A stretch of DNA of 64,000 bases, from contig NZ_WBMT01000001.1 of the NCBI RefSeq assembly GCF_008923185.1, forward strand, positions 496,001-560,000. Reading direction: 5' to 3'. Below, one piece after another: positions 8,510 through 17,698 of the stretch (position 1 is the stretch's first letter; every line of letters starts with the position of its first letter). Under the pieces are notes generated by a model. It was not told the DNA's origin and did not search any database. It saw only the letters and a program-made list of their open reading frames with translations. The translations under genes were made by a program, and so were the position numbers. The stretch comes from Actinomadura rudentiformis. GTDB lineage: Bacteria; Actinomycetota; Actinomycetes; Streptosporangiales; Streptosporangiaceae.

Positions 8510-8575
8510 ATGGACACCCAGGCGAGCGTGGCATGGAACCTGTTGGCCACCTACGTTCATCCGGCCACGGCGTAG
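8510..8575 (+). CDS. putative 21-residue peptide downstream of the P450
   Basis: ATG at 8510 to TAG at 8573-8575, preceded by GGGAGGGG with a six-to-seven-base spacer, one of the best ribosome binding sites in the window. The peptide begins MDTQASVAWN and ends ATYVHPATA; it has one Trp, one Tyr and one His, the last two as Y-V-H. Tiny precursor peptides next to a P450 are known for ribosomal peptides cross-linked through aromatic residues (biarylitides, atropopeptides, cittilin), and biarylitides use a Y-x-H core. Against this, the core is not at the extreme C-terminus, the gene follows rather than precedes the P450, and no protease or exporter is adjacent. It may equally be a remnant of a lost gene. 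Its end overlaps the convergent SARP gene by 19 bp. Confidence 0.35.
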   Translation: MDTQASVAWNLLATYVHPATA

Positions 8576-10104
8576 TGAAGCTCACGCTGACGACCGGGCG
8601 CCGGGGGCAGTTCACGGACCAGATCGCCGAGCGAGAGGCGCGGGTCGGCGAGCAGCCGTGCGCTCGCCGCGCGGAGGGCCTGCGGCACGCCCGCGCAGGC
8701 GTCCGCCAGTTCCCGGGCGGCCGTGATCTCCGCGCGGACACGGTTCTCACCGAGCATCGCGTTCAACATCGCGAGGGACTCGTCCACGGTGAGGGCGGCC
8801 ACCGAGTGCCGCCGGGCACCTGGGAGCTCGCCCAGCGCCGACCGGCTGGTGATGAGCACGGCGGCGCTCGGCGTTCCGGGCAGCAGGGCCCTGACCTCCT
8901 GGACGTTCCGGGCGCCGTCCAGGACCAGCAGGACACGCCGGTCGGAGATCCGGGCCCGGAGCACCGCGGCGCGCGCCTCGGCGGACCGGGGGAGCGCGTT
9001 CGCGGGGACGCCGATCGCGATCAGCAGGTCCGCCAGCACGTCGGCGACCGGCTTGGGCTCGGTGCCCGCCGACGGGCCGTCGCCGTTCAGCGCCACGTAC
9101 CACTGCCCGTCGGGAAAGGACGGGCGGAGCTCGTGCGCGACGCGGACCGCCAGCTCGGTCTTGCCCACGCCCTCCGGGCCCCACACCACCGTCACTCTCG
9201 GCCCGTGCACGTCGGCGAGGCCGTCGACCAGCAGCCTCCGGTCGAGGTCACGGGCGGCGAAGTCGGCCGCCGCCGGCGGCAGCTGGCACATCCGCTCCCA
9301 GGCCCGGACGGTCACGGCGGGACGGCTGGGCTCCGAGGCACCCGCCGGATCGAGCGCGGGGTCGGCCCGCAGGATCCTCGTGTGCAGATCGCGCAGCTCG
9401 GTGCCGGGTTCGATGCCCAGTTCCTCGTCCAGCAGCCGCCGGACGTCGGTGAACGCGGCCAGTGCCTCCGCCTGCCGGTTGGCGCGGTACAGCGCCAGCA
9501 TCAGCCGGCTCCAGAAGCACTCCTGGAGCGGGTGGTTCCGGGTCAGATCCCGGAGCTGCCCCACGACCTGCGTGTGGCCGCCGGAGTCCAGGTCGAGGTC
9601 GATCTGCCGGCGGATGGTCTCCAGCCGCACCTCCTCCAGCTTGGGGACCAGCGAATGGTGCAGCACCGGCGAGGGCACGTCGGCGAGCGCCGGTCCGCGC
9701 CAGAGGGCCAGTGCCTTGCCGAGGCGCGTCCGCTCGGCGAGCCGTTCGCCCCGTTCACGTGCCTGGCCGGCCTCTTTGCGGAGGGCGTGGAACTCGTGCA
9801 GGTCCAGCTCGCCGGGAGCGGTCTCGATCAGGTAGCCCGAACTCGTCGTGCGGATGACGTCGGAGTCGCCCAGTGAGAGCCGGAGCCGTTTCACCATCGC
9901 GTAGAGCGACGACCTCGCGGTACGGGGAGGTACCTCCCACACATACTCGATGAGCTTGTCCACGGGAACGGTCTCGTTCGCATGGAGCAGGAGCGCCGCC
10001 GCTATCGTCCGCTCCTTGCCGGCGGTGACCGTCCGCGGGGAGCCACCCACGTTCAGTTGCAAGCTCCCCAAGACCGAGAATCTCCGGGTGACACGGGCCA
10101 CCAT
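8557..10104 (-). CDS. SARP-family transcriptional regulator with NB-ARC ATPase domain
   Basis: 515 residues from the ATG at 10104, which has AAGGGGG six bases upstream. Order: OmpR-type winged helix (about 1-95, start FSVLGSLQLNVGG), bacterial transcriptional activation domain (about 96-245, with LDLHEFHALRKEA and EELGIEPGTELR), then an NB-ARC/STAND ATPase with P-loop GPEGVGKTEL (about 285-295) and a hydrophobic Walker B (VLLVLDGA). It stops within the winged-helix part after NB-ARC and has no TPR region, so it is much shorter than AfsR (about 990 residues). SARPs usually activate secondary-metabolite genes; the P450 unit next door is a possible target. It is divergent from the WD40 gene across 208 bp. 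Confidence 0.85.
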   Translation of the reverse strand: MVARVTRRFSVLGSLQLNVGGSPRTVTAGKERTIAAALLLHANETVPVDKLIEYVWEVPPRTARSSLYAMVKRLRLSLGDSDVIRTTSSGYLIETAPGELDLHEFHALRKEAGQARERGERLAERTRLGKALALWRGPALADVPSPVLHHSLVPKLEEVRLETIRRQIDLDLDSGGHTQVVGQLRDLTRNHPLQECFWSRLMLALYRANRQAEALAAFTDVRRLLDEELGIEPGTELRDLHTRILRADPALDPAGASEPSRPAVTVRAWERMCQLPPAAADFAARDLDRRLLVDGLADVHGPRVTVVWGPEGVGKTELAVRVAHELRPSFPDGQWYVALNGDGPSAGTEPKPVADVLADLLIAIGVPANALPRSAEARAAVLRARISDRRVLLVLDGARNVQEVRALLPGTPSAAVLITSRSALGELPGARRHSVAALTVDESLAMLNAMLGENRVRAEITAARELADACAGVPQALRAASARLLADPRLSLGDLVRELPPAPGRQRELHYAVAG

Positions 10105-10312
10105 CGTCTGCCCCCTTGAAACGACGAATCCGGGCTTCCACGAGCTTCCACTCAAAGTGGGCCCTACCTGCGGCGGCAATCGTTCGGACGGAAATGGACG
10201 GGATCGGACGATCTTGAACGGGGGCCATGCTGCGGCCTGAATCGGTCCTGCCTTCCGTACAGGTATGAAAGCGTTTGCTCTACCATGGCCGCGGTTAGTC
10301 ACAACAAGGGCC

Positions 10313-13300
10313 ATGGGGGACATGGACGCCGCCGTAACACCGCCGCCGGGCGATGGCGCCGGACCGTGCCCGTACCAAGGACTGGCGCCGTTCGAGGCCG
10401 ACAGGACCGAGCTTTTCTTCGGGCGTGCGAGGGCGACTCGCAGCCTCCTCGACCGCCTCGGGCCTCGTGTCCGGGAACGCGGTTCCATCCTGCTGGTCTC
10501 CGGCGCGTCGGGTGTGGGCAAGTCGTCGCTCCTGCGCGCGGGGATGATCCCGGCACTGGCGGAGGGGATGCTGCCGGTCGACGGATCGCAGCGCTGGCCG
10601 TGCCTGCTCCTCACCCCGACTTCGAATCCGGCACGGGCGCTGGCCGAGGCGTGGGCTGCGACGTACGGCGGATCCGTCGACAAGGTGGAGGAGTGGCTCC
10701 GGGATGACCCGGGGTCGGCCCTGGCGGGCCCTCTCACACCGGACGGCCGTCTGGTGCTGGTGGTCGACCAGTTCGAGGAGCTCTTCACCCTGGTGACCGG
10801 CGAGCAGGAGCGCCAGTCCTTCGTCAGGATCCTGCACGCCCTCGCCAACGGACCCACGCGGGCCGCGGTGGTCATCGGCCTGCGCGCGGACTACTGGGAC
10901 AGGTGTGCGGCGTACCCGCAGTTCGCCGAGGCGATCCAGGACGGCCAGGTCATCGTCGAGCCCATGACCGAGGCGGACCTGCGGCTGGCCATCACCGGCC
11001 CCGCGTCGGCGGTGAGCCTGAAGATCGAGCCCGGCCTGGTGGAGACCATCCTTGGTGACCTGCGCGCGGACAGGTCACCTGACGACAGGTTCGACCCGGG
11101 TGCCCTGCCTCTCCTTTCGCAGGCCTTGCGCAACACCTGGCACAAGCGGGAGAACGGCCGTCTGACCATCCGGAGTTACGAGGAGGCAGGACAGGTCCGC
11201 GACTCCGTGCGCCGCACGGCCGACGAGGTCGTGCAGGGGCTCCCGGCGGAGGACCGCAAGATCGCCTTCAAGCTCTTCCGCCGCATGACGGTGATCACTG
11301 CGGGGGGCCGGGCGGCGCGGCGGCCGGTCACGCTCGCCGAGCTCCACGCCGCCGCCTTCGCGCCGTCCATACCCGCGGCGGAACGGCGGGACCGGGTCGG
11401 CGCGCTGCTGTCGGCGTTCGCCGACCAGCGCCTGATCACCCTGCACGAGGAGACCGTCGAGATCGCGCACGACGCGCTCCTGACCGCCTGGCCCGCCCTC
11501 CGGCAGTGGATCGATCCCGACCTGACCGCGCAGACGGTCTACGAAGGCCTCCTCGACGACGCCGGTCAGTGGGCCGAGCACGGCCGCGACCCCGCGTACC
11601 TCTACCGGGGAGTCCGGCTGCTGTCGGTCGACGACAGCCGGCCGCGATGGGAGAGCGACCCGGTCAGCTTCCCGCCACCGGGCCCGACGGCGGAGGCGTT
11701 CCTCGCGGCGTCCACCCGGGAGGCCCGCCGCGCCGGGCGCCGCCGTCGCGTCATCATGGCCGTCCTCGCGGTGTCGTCGGTCCTCACCCTCATCGCCGCC
11801 GTCGCCGCCTTCGCCGCCGCGAACGACGCCGACCGCCAGCGCGACCTGGCGATCTCGCGCCAGCTCGCCGCCCAGAGCGAGGTCGCCGACGATCCGGTCG
11901 CCGCGTCGCTGCTGGCCGTGGCGGCATGGCGGATCGCGCCCACCGTCGAGGCCCGCCACCGCCTGCTGGCCGCGGCGGCGCGCCCGGGCAGGGGAACGCT
12001 GAAGGGGCACGGCTCGGACGTCCGGACCGTGGTGTTCAGCCCCGACGGCAAGCGCGTGGCCACCGGAAGCGAGGACGGCACCGCACGGCTCTGGGATCCC
12101 GTGACGCGCCGTCAGATCGGCGCCCCGTTCGCCCACCCCAAAACGGAGTGTTCGACCTCGGGCGTCAAGGCGGTCCTCGGGCTCCAGGGCCGGATGCTGG
12201 CCACGGCCTGCCTCGGGACGGTCCGGTTCTGGGACGTCGCCGCGCACCGGGAGGTGGGCGCCCCGCTGGACGGTGGCGGGGTCGTGTCGGCGCTCGCGTT
12301 CGCCCCGGACGGGAGGACTCTCGCGATCGCGACCCTGAAGGGCACTGTCCGGTTGTACGACGTGACCGCGCGCCGCTGGAGCGGAGCTCGCATGGGCCGC
12401 GAAGCCCCAGGCCTGATCGGAGTGAACCCCGTCCACGCGGTGGTCTTCACCCCCGACGGGAAGCGCCTGGCCACGGCGAGCGCGGACAAGACCGCGCGGC
12501 TCTACGACACCGCGACCTCCAAGCAGATCGGTGAGCCGTTCGAAGGGCACACCCGCGAGGTCAACGACGTGGCCCTGAGCCCGGACGGAACGACCCTCGC
12601 GACCGCGGGCGCGGACCGCACCGTCCGGTTGTGGAACATGGACACCCACCGCCAGATCGGCACCCCCCTGATGAACTCCCAGGGCGCGGCGGCCTTCCAG
12701 TCGGTCGCCTACGGTCCGGACGGTACGAGGCTCGCCACCGGAGGCAGCGACGGCGCCACCCGCTTCTGGGACGTGACCACCCACCAGCAGGTCGGGGTGG
12801 CGCTGGACGAGAGCCACTTCACCGTCCGGCGGGTGGCGTTCAGCCCCGACGGGAGGTTCGTCGCCGCCGCCGGCGCCGACGGGGTGGTGCGGCTGGGAGA
12901 CCCGGTGACCTACCAGCAGATCGGCGGAGCCCTGCGCGGATCGACCACGGTGGCGCTGAGCCCCGACGGCAGGACGCTGGCGGCGAGCGGCCCCGAGGGC
13001 TCCGGGACCGCGATCCGGCTCTGGGACGTGGCCTCCCGGCGTCCGATCGGCAACCCGGAGGACCCCGCGAACGGGCGTCCGGCGAGCGGAGGTCCGGCGG
13101 TCAAGCGCGCAGGCATCTACGGCATCGGCTTCAGCAAGGACGGGCGCACCGTCGCCTCCGTCGGCTCGGACGGAGTGCGGACGTGGGACACGGCGAGCGG
13201 GCGGCAGACCGGCCCCGTCGCGCAGCTCGGGCGGCGCATGGGCCTGGTGGAGTTCAGCCCGGACGGGAGGCTCCTCGCCGTCCAGCTGAACGACGCCATC

Positions 13301-13954
13301 CTGTTCTGGGACGTCGGGGCACGCCGCGAGACCCGCCCCCGGATCCGCGTTCCCGGGCACACCGAGGTTCTGTCGGCGATGGCGGTCAGCCCCGACGGCA
13401 ACACCCTGGCGACCGCCGGCTTCGACCGCAAGGTGCGCGTCTTCGACATCGCGACAGGCCGCCCTCGCGGCGGTCCGCTCGCCGTCACGTCCAACGGCCT
13501 CGTCGACGCCCTCGCGTTCAGCCCCAACGGCGTGACATTGGCGATCACCGCCGACGACGAGTCCGTGCGGCTGTGGGACCTGGTGCGCGGCCGCCCGGTC
13601 GGGGCCGCCCTGACCGGCTTCGACAGCGCCGTCACCACGATCGCGTTCAGCTCGGACGGCGCGGCGCTGGCCACGGGGGCCATGGACGGCTCCATACGGC
13701 TGTGGGATCTGCTGACCTATCGCCAGGTGGGGCATCCGCTGACCAGCCGTGTCCGCGGGGGCGTGAGCGGGATCGCCTACGGCCGGGACGGACGGACCGT
13801 GGCCGCGGCCAGCGCCGAGGCCGTGCGGCTCTGGAACGTGGCGCTGCCGGCCGATCTGGCCGCCGCCGCATGCGCGAACGCCGGCCGGTCGTTCACGCGC
13901 GAAGAGTGGGAACGCTACGTGCCCCAGGAGGCGTTCCGCGAGATATGTCACTGA
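10313..13954 (+). CDS. nSTAND-type NTPase fused to WD40 repeats, membrane-anchored
   Basis: 1213 residues from the ATG at 10313 (AAGGG just upstream; the ATG at 10322 is an alternative). The N-terminus has the signature PYQGLAPFEADRTELFFGR of bacterial nSTAND1 proteins, then Walker A GASGVGKS (about 64-71) and Walker B LVLVVDQFEE (D152). One membrane segment lies at about 478-502. From about residue 558 on there are 14 WD40 units, each with an SPDG-type turn and an LWD-type end, enough for two seven-bladed propellers. The tail (FTREEWERYV) is typical of this family. STAND proteins switch by ATP-driven assembly; WD40 blades sense or bind partners. A role in signalling or defence is inference. 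It is followed after 51 bp by an unknown gene. Confidence 0.9.
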   Translation: MGDMDAAVTPPPGDGAGPCPYQGLAPFEADRTELFFGRARATRSLLDRLGPRVRERGSILLVSGASGVGKSSLLRAGMIPALAEGMLPVDGSQRWPCLLLTPTSNPARALAEAWAATYGGSVDKVEEWLRDDPGSALAGPLTPDGRLVLVVDQFEELFTLVTGEQERQSFVRILHALANGPTRAAVVIGLRADYWDRCAAYPQFAEAIQDGQVIVEPMTEADLRLAITGPASAVSLKIEPGLVETILGDLRADRSPDDRFDPGALPLLSQALRNTWHKRENGRLTIRSYEEAGQVRDSVRRTADEVVQGLPAEDRKIAFKLFRRMTVITAGGRAARRPVTLAELHAAAFAPSIPAAERRDRVGALLSAFADQRLITLHEETVEIAHDALLTAWPALRQWIDPDLTAQTVYEGLLDDAGQWAEHGRDPAYLYRGVRLLSVDDSRPRWESDPVSFPPPGPTAEAFLAASTREARRAGRRRRVIMAVLAVSSVLTLIAAVAAFAAANDADRQRDLAISRQLAAQSEVADDPVAASLLAVAAWRIAPTVEARHRLLAAAARPGRGTLKGHGSDVRTVVFSPDGKRVATGSEDGTARLWDPVTRRQIGAPFAHPKTECSTSGVKAVLGLQGRMLATACLGTVRFWDVAAHREVGAPLDGGGVVSALAFAPDGRTLAIATLKGTVRLYDVTARRWSGARMGREAPGLIGVNPVHAVVFTPDGKRLATASADKTARLYDTATSKQIGEPFEGHTREVNDVALSPDGTTLATAGADRTVRLWNMDTHRQIGTPLMNSQGAAAFQSVAYGPDGTRLATGGSDGATRFWDVTTHQQVGVALDESHFTVRRVAFSPDGRFVAAAGADGVVRLGDPVTYQQIGGALRGSTTVALSPDGRTLAASGPEGSGTAIRLWDVASRRPIGNPEDPANGRPASGGPAVKRAGIYGIGFSKDGRTVASVGSDGVRTWDTASGRQTGPVAQLGRRMGLVEFSPDGRLLAVQLNDAILFWDVGARRETRPRIRVPGHTEVLSAMAVSPDGNTLATAGFDRKVRVFDIATGRPRGGPLAVTSNGLVDALAFSPNGVTLAITADDESVRLWDLVRGRPVGAALTGFDSAVTTIAFSSDGAALATGAMDGSIRLWDLLTYRQVGHPLTSRVRGGVSGIAYGRDGRTVAAASAEAVRLWNVALPADLAAAACANAGRSFTREEWERYVPQEAFREICH

Positions 13955-14005
13955 GCGTACAGGCCGGCTTGGAGAACGACTCCCACGTGGACGGGCGAGG
14001 CAAGG

Positions 14006-14662
14006 ATGTTCCTTCGAGGTTTCCGGCGCCGGACGGGCCGTCCCGTCCCGGAACTGGCCGGGCTGTTCCGCTCGATCGTGGCCGAGAGCCGGGAGATCCA
14101 CCCGATGGCCGCGGACTTCCTCGACCACTTCATGGACGGCGCCGGCGCCTCCAGGTCGATGTCGCGACGATGGCTGCGCTCGTTCCGTGTGATCAGGAAG
14201 GCCGAGCGCAAGAACCAGCGCAGGTTCGAACGGCAGCTCACGCGGGCGGCGCGGCAGCTGCCCGACGGCGAGTCGACCTGGGTGAAGGACCACTGGGACG
14301 CACGGATCAACGCGTTCATCGGCACCGAGCTCTTCTACGTCAGCAGGATGAGCCAGCTGCGCTCGCGCGGGTCGTTCGTCCTCACCCGGACCGGACCGGA
14401 CGTGCGGGTGTCCGGCACGGTCCGCCACCACTGGTTCGACCCCTATGACTGGGATCGCGGCCGCTGGGTCTATATTCCGCGCCACGGGTTCGTCCCCATC
14501 GCGGTCGGCAGGGAACTCGTCGAGTCCGACGAGGCGCGCAACTTCCTGATGGAGTCACATCACGTCCAGACGCTGGTGGGCACGTGCCGGGACGGCGGCC
14601 GGTGGCCGCGACGGGAGAGGGCGACGTTCGAATGGGCACTGGTGGAGACTGAGCCCCGATGA
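14006..14662 (+). CDS. hypothetical protein between two STAND-type genes
   Basis: 218 residues from the ATG at 14006, with GAGGCAAGG upstream. I do not recognise the family. The N-terminal half is basic and helical (RRTGR, RRWLRSFRVIRKAERKNQRR) and probably binds membrane, nucleic acid or partner. The C-terminal half carries an unusual aromatic motif, VRHHWFDPYDWDRGRW (about residues 136-151), followed by a conserved-looking stretch with a possible His site (ESHHVQTLVG). No signal peptide is seen. Its stop overlaps the start of the HTH-NACHT gene (ATGA at 14659), so the two are translationally coupled and likely act together. Confidence 0.7.
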   Translation: MFLRGFRRRTGRPVPELAGLFRSIVAESREIHPMAADFLDHFMDGAGASRSMSRRWLRSFRVIRKAERKNQRRFERQLTRAARQLPDGESTWVKDHWDARINAFIGTELFYVSRMSQLRSRGSFVLTRTGPDVRVSGTVRHHWFDPYDWDRGRWVYIPRHGFVPIAVGRELVESDEARNFLMESHHVQTLVGTCRDGGRWPRRERATFEWALVETEPR

Positions 14663-17319
14663 CCGCGAGCACCCCCCGTCCTCCCGATCCCAGCAGGGCC
14701 CGTACGACGGCCGACTTCGTCCAGGCGCTGGTGAGCCTCAGGCAATGGGCGGGTGAGCCGTCGCTGAGCAGGCTGCGCTCCCTCGGCGGCCAGACGGTGA
14801 TTCCGGACGGCACCGCGATCGACGCGCTGCCGAAGAGCACGATCTCGCATGTGCTGCGGCAGACGGGCAAGGTGCCGCGGTGGGACTTCGTCAAGGCCTT
14901 CGTCACCGCGTGCCTGCAGTACAGCGACTACCCGGCCGAGCTCATCCCCGTCGAGCTCGAACGCTGGCGTGCCGCGAGGACGGCCTTGGCCGACCCGTCG
15001 ACCCGCCCGCCCGCCTCAGCGGCCCCTCCAGATGCTCCGGCGGAGGAGGCCGCAGCGCCGGGGACCGCGGAAGCGCCGGCGGCCGTGGCGGTGCCGGAGG
15101 CGGTCAAGACCTGGATCATGGCTCAGGTGGAGGCCTCCGACCGCCCCCATGACGACCAGGCCCTCGAGCTCCTGGCGCGGCGCGTGGCGGGCGAGGCGGA
15201 CAGGGCGCGCAAGGGACTGCTCGGCGGCTACAACATCGCCCCGATCTCCTTCGGCCCGCACGCCGGGCCGCTCCTCCCCGGCGAGGAGGGCGAGGTGACC
15301 GACGACCTGCGCTCGATCGGCCGGTACTTCAACGGACTGCGGCCACGGCGCCTGCTCGTCGTGGGGGAGTCGGGGGCGGGCAAGACGGTGCTCGCCATCG
15401 AGCTCGTGCTGCAGCTGATGGAGACCTTCAGGGCGGGCGGCGCGCCGCCCGGCGGGCGCCCGATGGTCCCGGTACGCCTCGACGCGGCCCGCTGGACGCT
15501 GGGAACCCCGTTCGAACCCTGGATCGCAGGGCAGCTGACGCAGGAATACGGGCTCCCGGCCGACGACGCGGCCCGGCTCGTACGCGATCGCCGGGTGCTG
15601 CCGGTGGTGGACGGGCTGGACGAGCTGGACCCCGCGCCCTCCAGCGGTCCGCCGCGCCGCGCCATCGGCCTGCTGGCCGAGCTCAACCGGTACAGCGACC
15701 TGTCCGGACGGCACGCGGGGGCGGTGGTCGTGACCTGCCGCGCCGACCGTTACGCCGAGCTGGCCGAAGTCCGGGCCGGTCTCGAGGACGCCGCCCGGAT
15801 CCACCTGCACTCCCTGACCGCCGAGCAGATCGGCGCCTACCTGCGCGCCCGCTGGCCCGAGGGCCATCCGTGCGGCGAGCAGCGCGACAGCATCGTCACG
15901 ATGTTGTCCGGACCGGCGGCCGTGCACCTCGCGCTGGCCACGCCGTGGCGGCTGCTGCTGACCGTGACCGCCGTGGAGTCCGGCGCCGACCCGGCCGAGC
16001 TGCTGCAGGCCGACCCGGACACCGACCCCGGCAAGGCGGCGGCCCGGATCACCCGGCGGCTGCTCGACGCGTACGTCCCGGCGGCGACCGACCTGACCCC
16101 GCGCGGTGCTCACCCGGGGGCGGTGGGGCGTAGCCAAGGGGGCGGAACACGGGCTCCGTACCGTCCCGAACAGGTGCGCACCTGGCTTGTGCATCTCGCC
16201 GCGCACCTGCGCTGGCAGGCCGTCCATGCCGTCGAGATCGACCGGCCCCCGCCCGGTCTGACGGCGATCGACGTCGTCCCGCACCTGCTATGGCCGATCG
16301 GTGGTCGGCGCCGGGTCCGGGCCCTGCACGGACTGTGCTGCGCGGCGTTCGCGGTCGTCGCCATGCTGGCGTTCTGGACGGGCTCCGCCGTCGACCCACC
16401 TGACGGCCCGGGCGCCGGCATCGGTCTCGCCGAGGGTTTCACGTTGGCGCTCATGGCGGGCTGGGTCGCCATCGCGACCGGGCTGGCGTTGTCGCCGTGG
16501 CCGTCGGCCGCGGGTGGGCGGGCCAACGTGCCACGCCGCCAGCGGGTGATCGGTGGCCTGCTCGGCGGGCTGGTGGGCGCACCGGCCGGAGTGCTCGGCG
16601 GCCTGGGCGGGCTCTGGCTCACCGGTGGCAAGGTCTTCGGTTTCGGCTTCGCCGTCGTCGGGGGCTTCATCGGAGGCTTCGTCCTCGGCGCTGTCATCGG
16701 GGTGACCGCCGCGGGGCGGCGCGGGGCCGAGCGCATGACCGTCGCCGAGGCGATCCGGGCCGAGCCCGCCAGCCTCATGGGGTTCGGGCTGTGCGGCGCG
16801 CTCACCGGGCTGCCGCCGTTGCGGCTCGCCGGGGCCGGTCCGGTCGCGTTCACCCTCGTGGTCACCGGCGCCTTCGCCGCGGCGTTCGCGCTCGGCGTCG
16901 CCTTCAAGATCGCCACAGGCGGCTGGAGCACGGACGCGGAGCTGGCCCACCCCCGCGAGGCCCTGCACCGCAACCCGACGATCGGGCTGGCGTTCGGCCT
17001 CACCGGCGGCGTCGCCGCGTTCCTGGTGTTCGTCATGAACCAGGACCTCCTCGTCTCCGTTCTCTGCGCGCTCACCGGCGGTGTGACGTTCGGGCTCGCC
17101 TTCGGCGCGATCGCCTGGTCCCGCACCATGATCGGCTTGCTCGTCGCCGCCTCTCGCGGCCTGCTCCCGCTCCGCCTGTGGACGTTCCTGGACTGGGCCT
17201 GTGAGGCGCGCCTGCTCCGCGTCAGCGGCGCCACCTACCAGTTCCGTCATCGGGAGCTTCAGGACTTCCTCACTCCCGAGCCCGAGCCCGCCGACGCCCA
17301 CGACGGTTCCCGCCGGTAG
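14659..17319 (+). CDS. HTH-NACHT NTPase with C-terminal multi-pass membrane domain
   Basis: 886 residues. An N-terminal helix-turn-helix-like region (about 15-100, with LPKSTISHVLRQTGKVPRW) is typical of actinomycete regulators. A Pro/Ala linker leads to a NACHT domain with Walker A GESGAGKT (236-243) and Walker B VVDGLDELD (316-324), where the double acidic pattern marks NACHT rather than AAA. The C-terminal half (about 540-850) has roughly eight hydrophobic segments rich in Gly and Ala, then ends YQFRHRELQDFL, a motif seen at the end of NACHT proteins. The protein is therefore membrane-bound with a cytoplasmic switch. Bacterial NACHT proteins include anti-phage systems, but such a role is not shown here. 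Confidence 0.85.
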   Translation: MTASTPRPPDPSRARTTADFVQALVSLRQWAGEPSLSRLRSLGGQTVIPDGTAIDALPKSTISHVLRQTGKVPRWDFVKAFVTACLQYSDYPAELIPVELERWRAARTALADPSTRPPASAAPPDAPAEEAAAPGTAEAPAAVAVPEAVKTWIMAQVEASDRPHDDQALELLARRVAGEADRARKGLLGGYNIAPISFGPHAGPLLPGEEGEVTDDLRSIGRYFNGLRPRRLLVVGESGAGKTVLAIELVLQLMETFRAGGAPPGGRPMVPVRLDAARWTLGTPFEPWIAGQLTQEYGLPADDAARLVRDRRVLPVVDGLDELDPAPSSGPPRRAIGLLAELNRYSDLSGRHAGAVVVTCRADRYAELAEVRAGLEDAARIHLHSLTAEQIGAYLRARWPEGHPCGEQRDSIVTMLSGPAAVHLALATPWRLLLTVTAVESGADPAELLQADPDTDPGKAAARITRRLLDAYVPAATDLTPRGAHPGAVGRSQGGGTRAPYRPEQVRTWLVHLAAHLRWQAVHAVEIDRPPPGLTAIDVVPHLLWPIGGRRRVRALHGLCCAAFAVVAMLAFWTGSAVDPPDGPGAGIGLAEGFTLALMAGWVAIATGLALSPWPSAAGGRANVPRRQRVIGGLLGGLVGAPAGVLGGLGGLWLTGGKVFGFGFAVVGGFIGGFVLGAVIGVTAAGRRGAERMTVAEAIRAEPASLMGFGLCGALTGLPPLRLAGAGPVAFTLVVTGAFAAAFALGVAFKIATGGWSTDAELAHPREALHRNPTIGLAFGLTGGVAAFLVFVMNQDLLVSVLCALTGGVTFGLAFGAIAWSRTMIGLLVAASRGLLPLRLWTFLDWACEARLLRVSGATYQFRHRELQDFLTPEPEPADAHDGSRR

Positions 17320-17335
17320 GCCGCAGCGTGATGGC

Positions 17336-17698
17336 TCAGAACGGGCCGAGCAGGTTCCACTGCCAGAGGAACCACGCGAGGGCCGACAGGCCGGCGAGCA
17401 GGCCGACCTGATGGACGCGGGCGACGGGACCGGCGCCCGAACCTCGCCACCCTGCGACGGTGAAGAACGACGCGAAGGCGGCCATCAGGAGCACGGCGAC
17501 GAGCAGCACTCCCAGGTTGAACGGCAGAGTCTCGGCGGTGCCCATCAGCTGGTACGCGGGGCCGTCGGTCGCGGCATACCGGTGGCCGTCAGGTCCGGCG
17601 AGGAACACGAGGTGGTCCCTTCCGCCGCGGTGCGTGTAAAGGCCGTCGGCCCGGGGCGTCCACGTCTCGCCCGTCAGCTTCTCGGCCGTGAACGGCTG
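17336..17698 (-). pseudogene. 3' remnant of a membrane-anchored serine hydrolase gene
   Basis: An open frame of about 121 codons with no start: it reads in from the IS right end near 17698 (QPFTAEKLTGETW...) and ends at 17336. The sequence matches the C-terminal part of beta-lactamase-family serine hydrolases of actinomycetes, with the substrate-domain tail (DHLVFLAGPDGHRY) followed by three hydrophobic segments (LPFNLGVLLVAVLLMAAF, HQVGLLAGLSALAWFL and the one before). The catalytic SxxK part is gone. The break coincides with the right-end hairpin of the TnpB element, so insertion followed by loss of the 5' part is the simplest cause. Confidence 0.7.

Noticed and set aside
11075..14485. Very long open frame (1136 codons) on the minus strand opposite the WD40 gene
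   Set aside because: It is the antisense shadow of a GC-rich gene with strong third-position bias; no ribosome binding site or known domain, while the plus strand has a full nSTAND-WD40 protein.
15016..16284. Minus-strand frame inside the NACHT gene
   Set aside because: No start context and no motif; mirrors the codon bias of the real gene.
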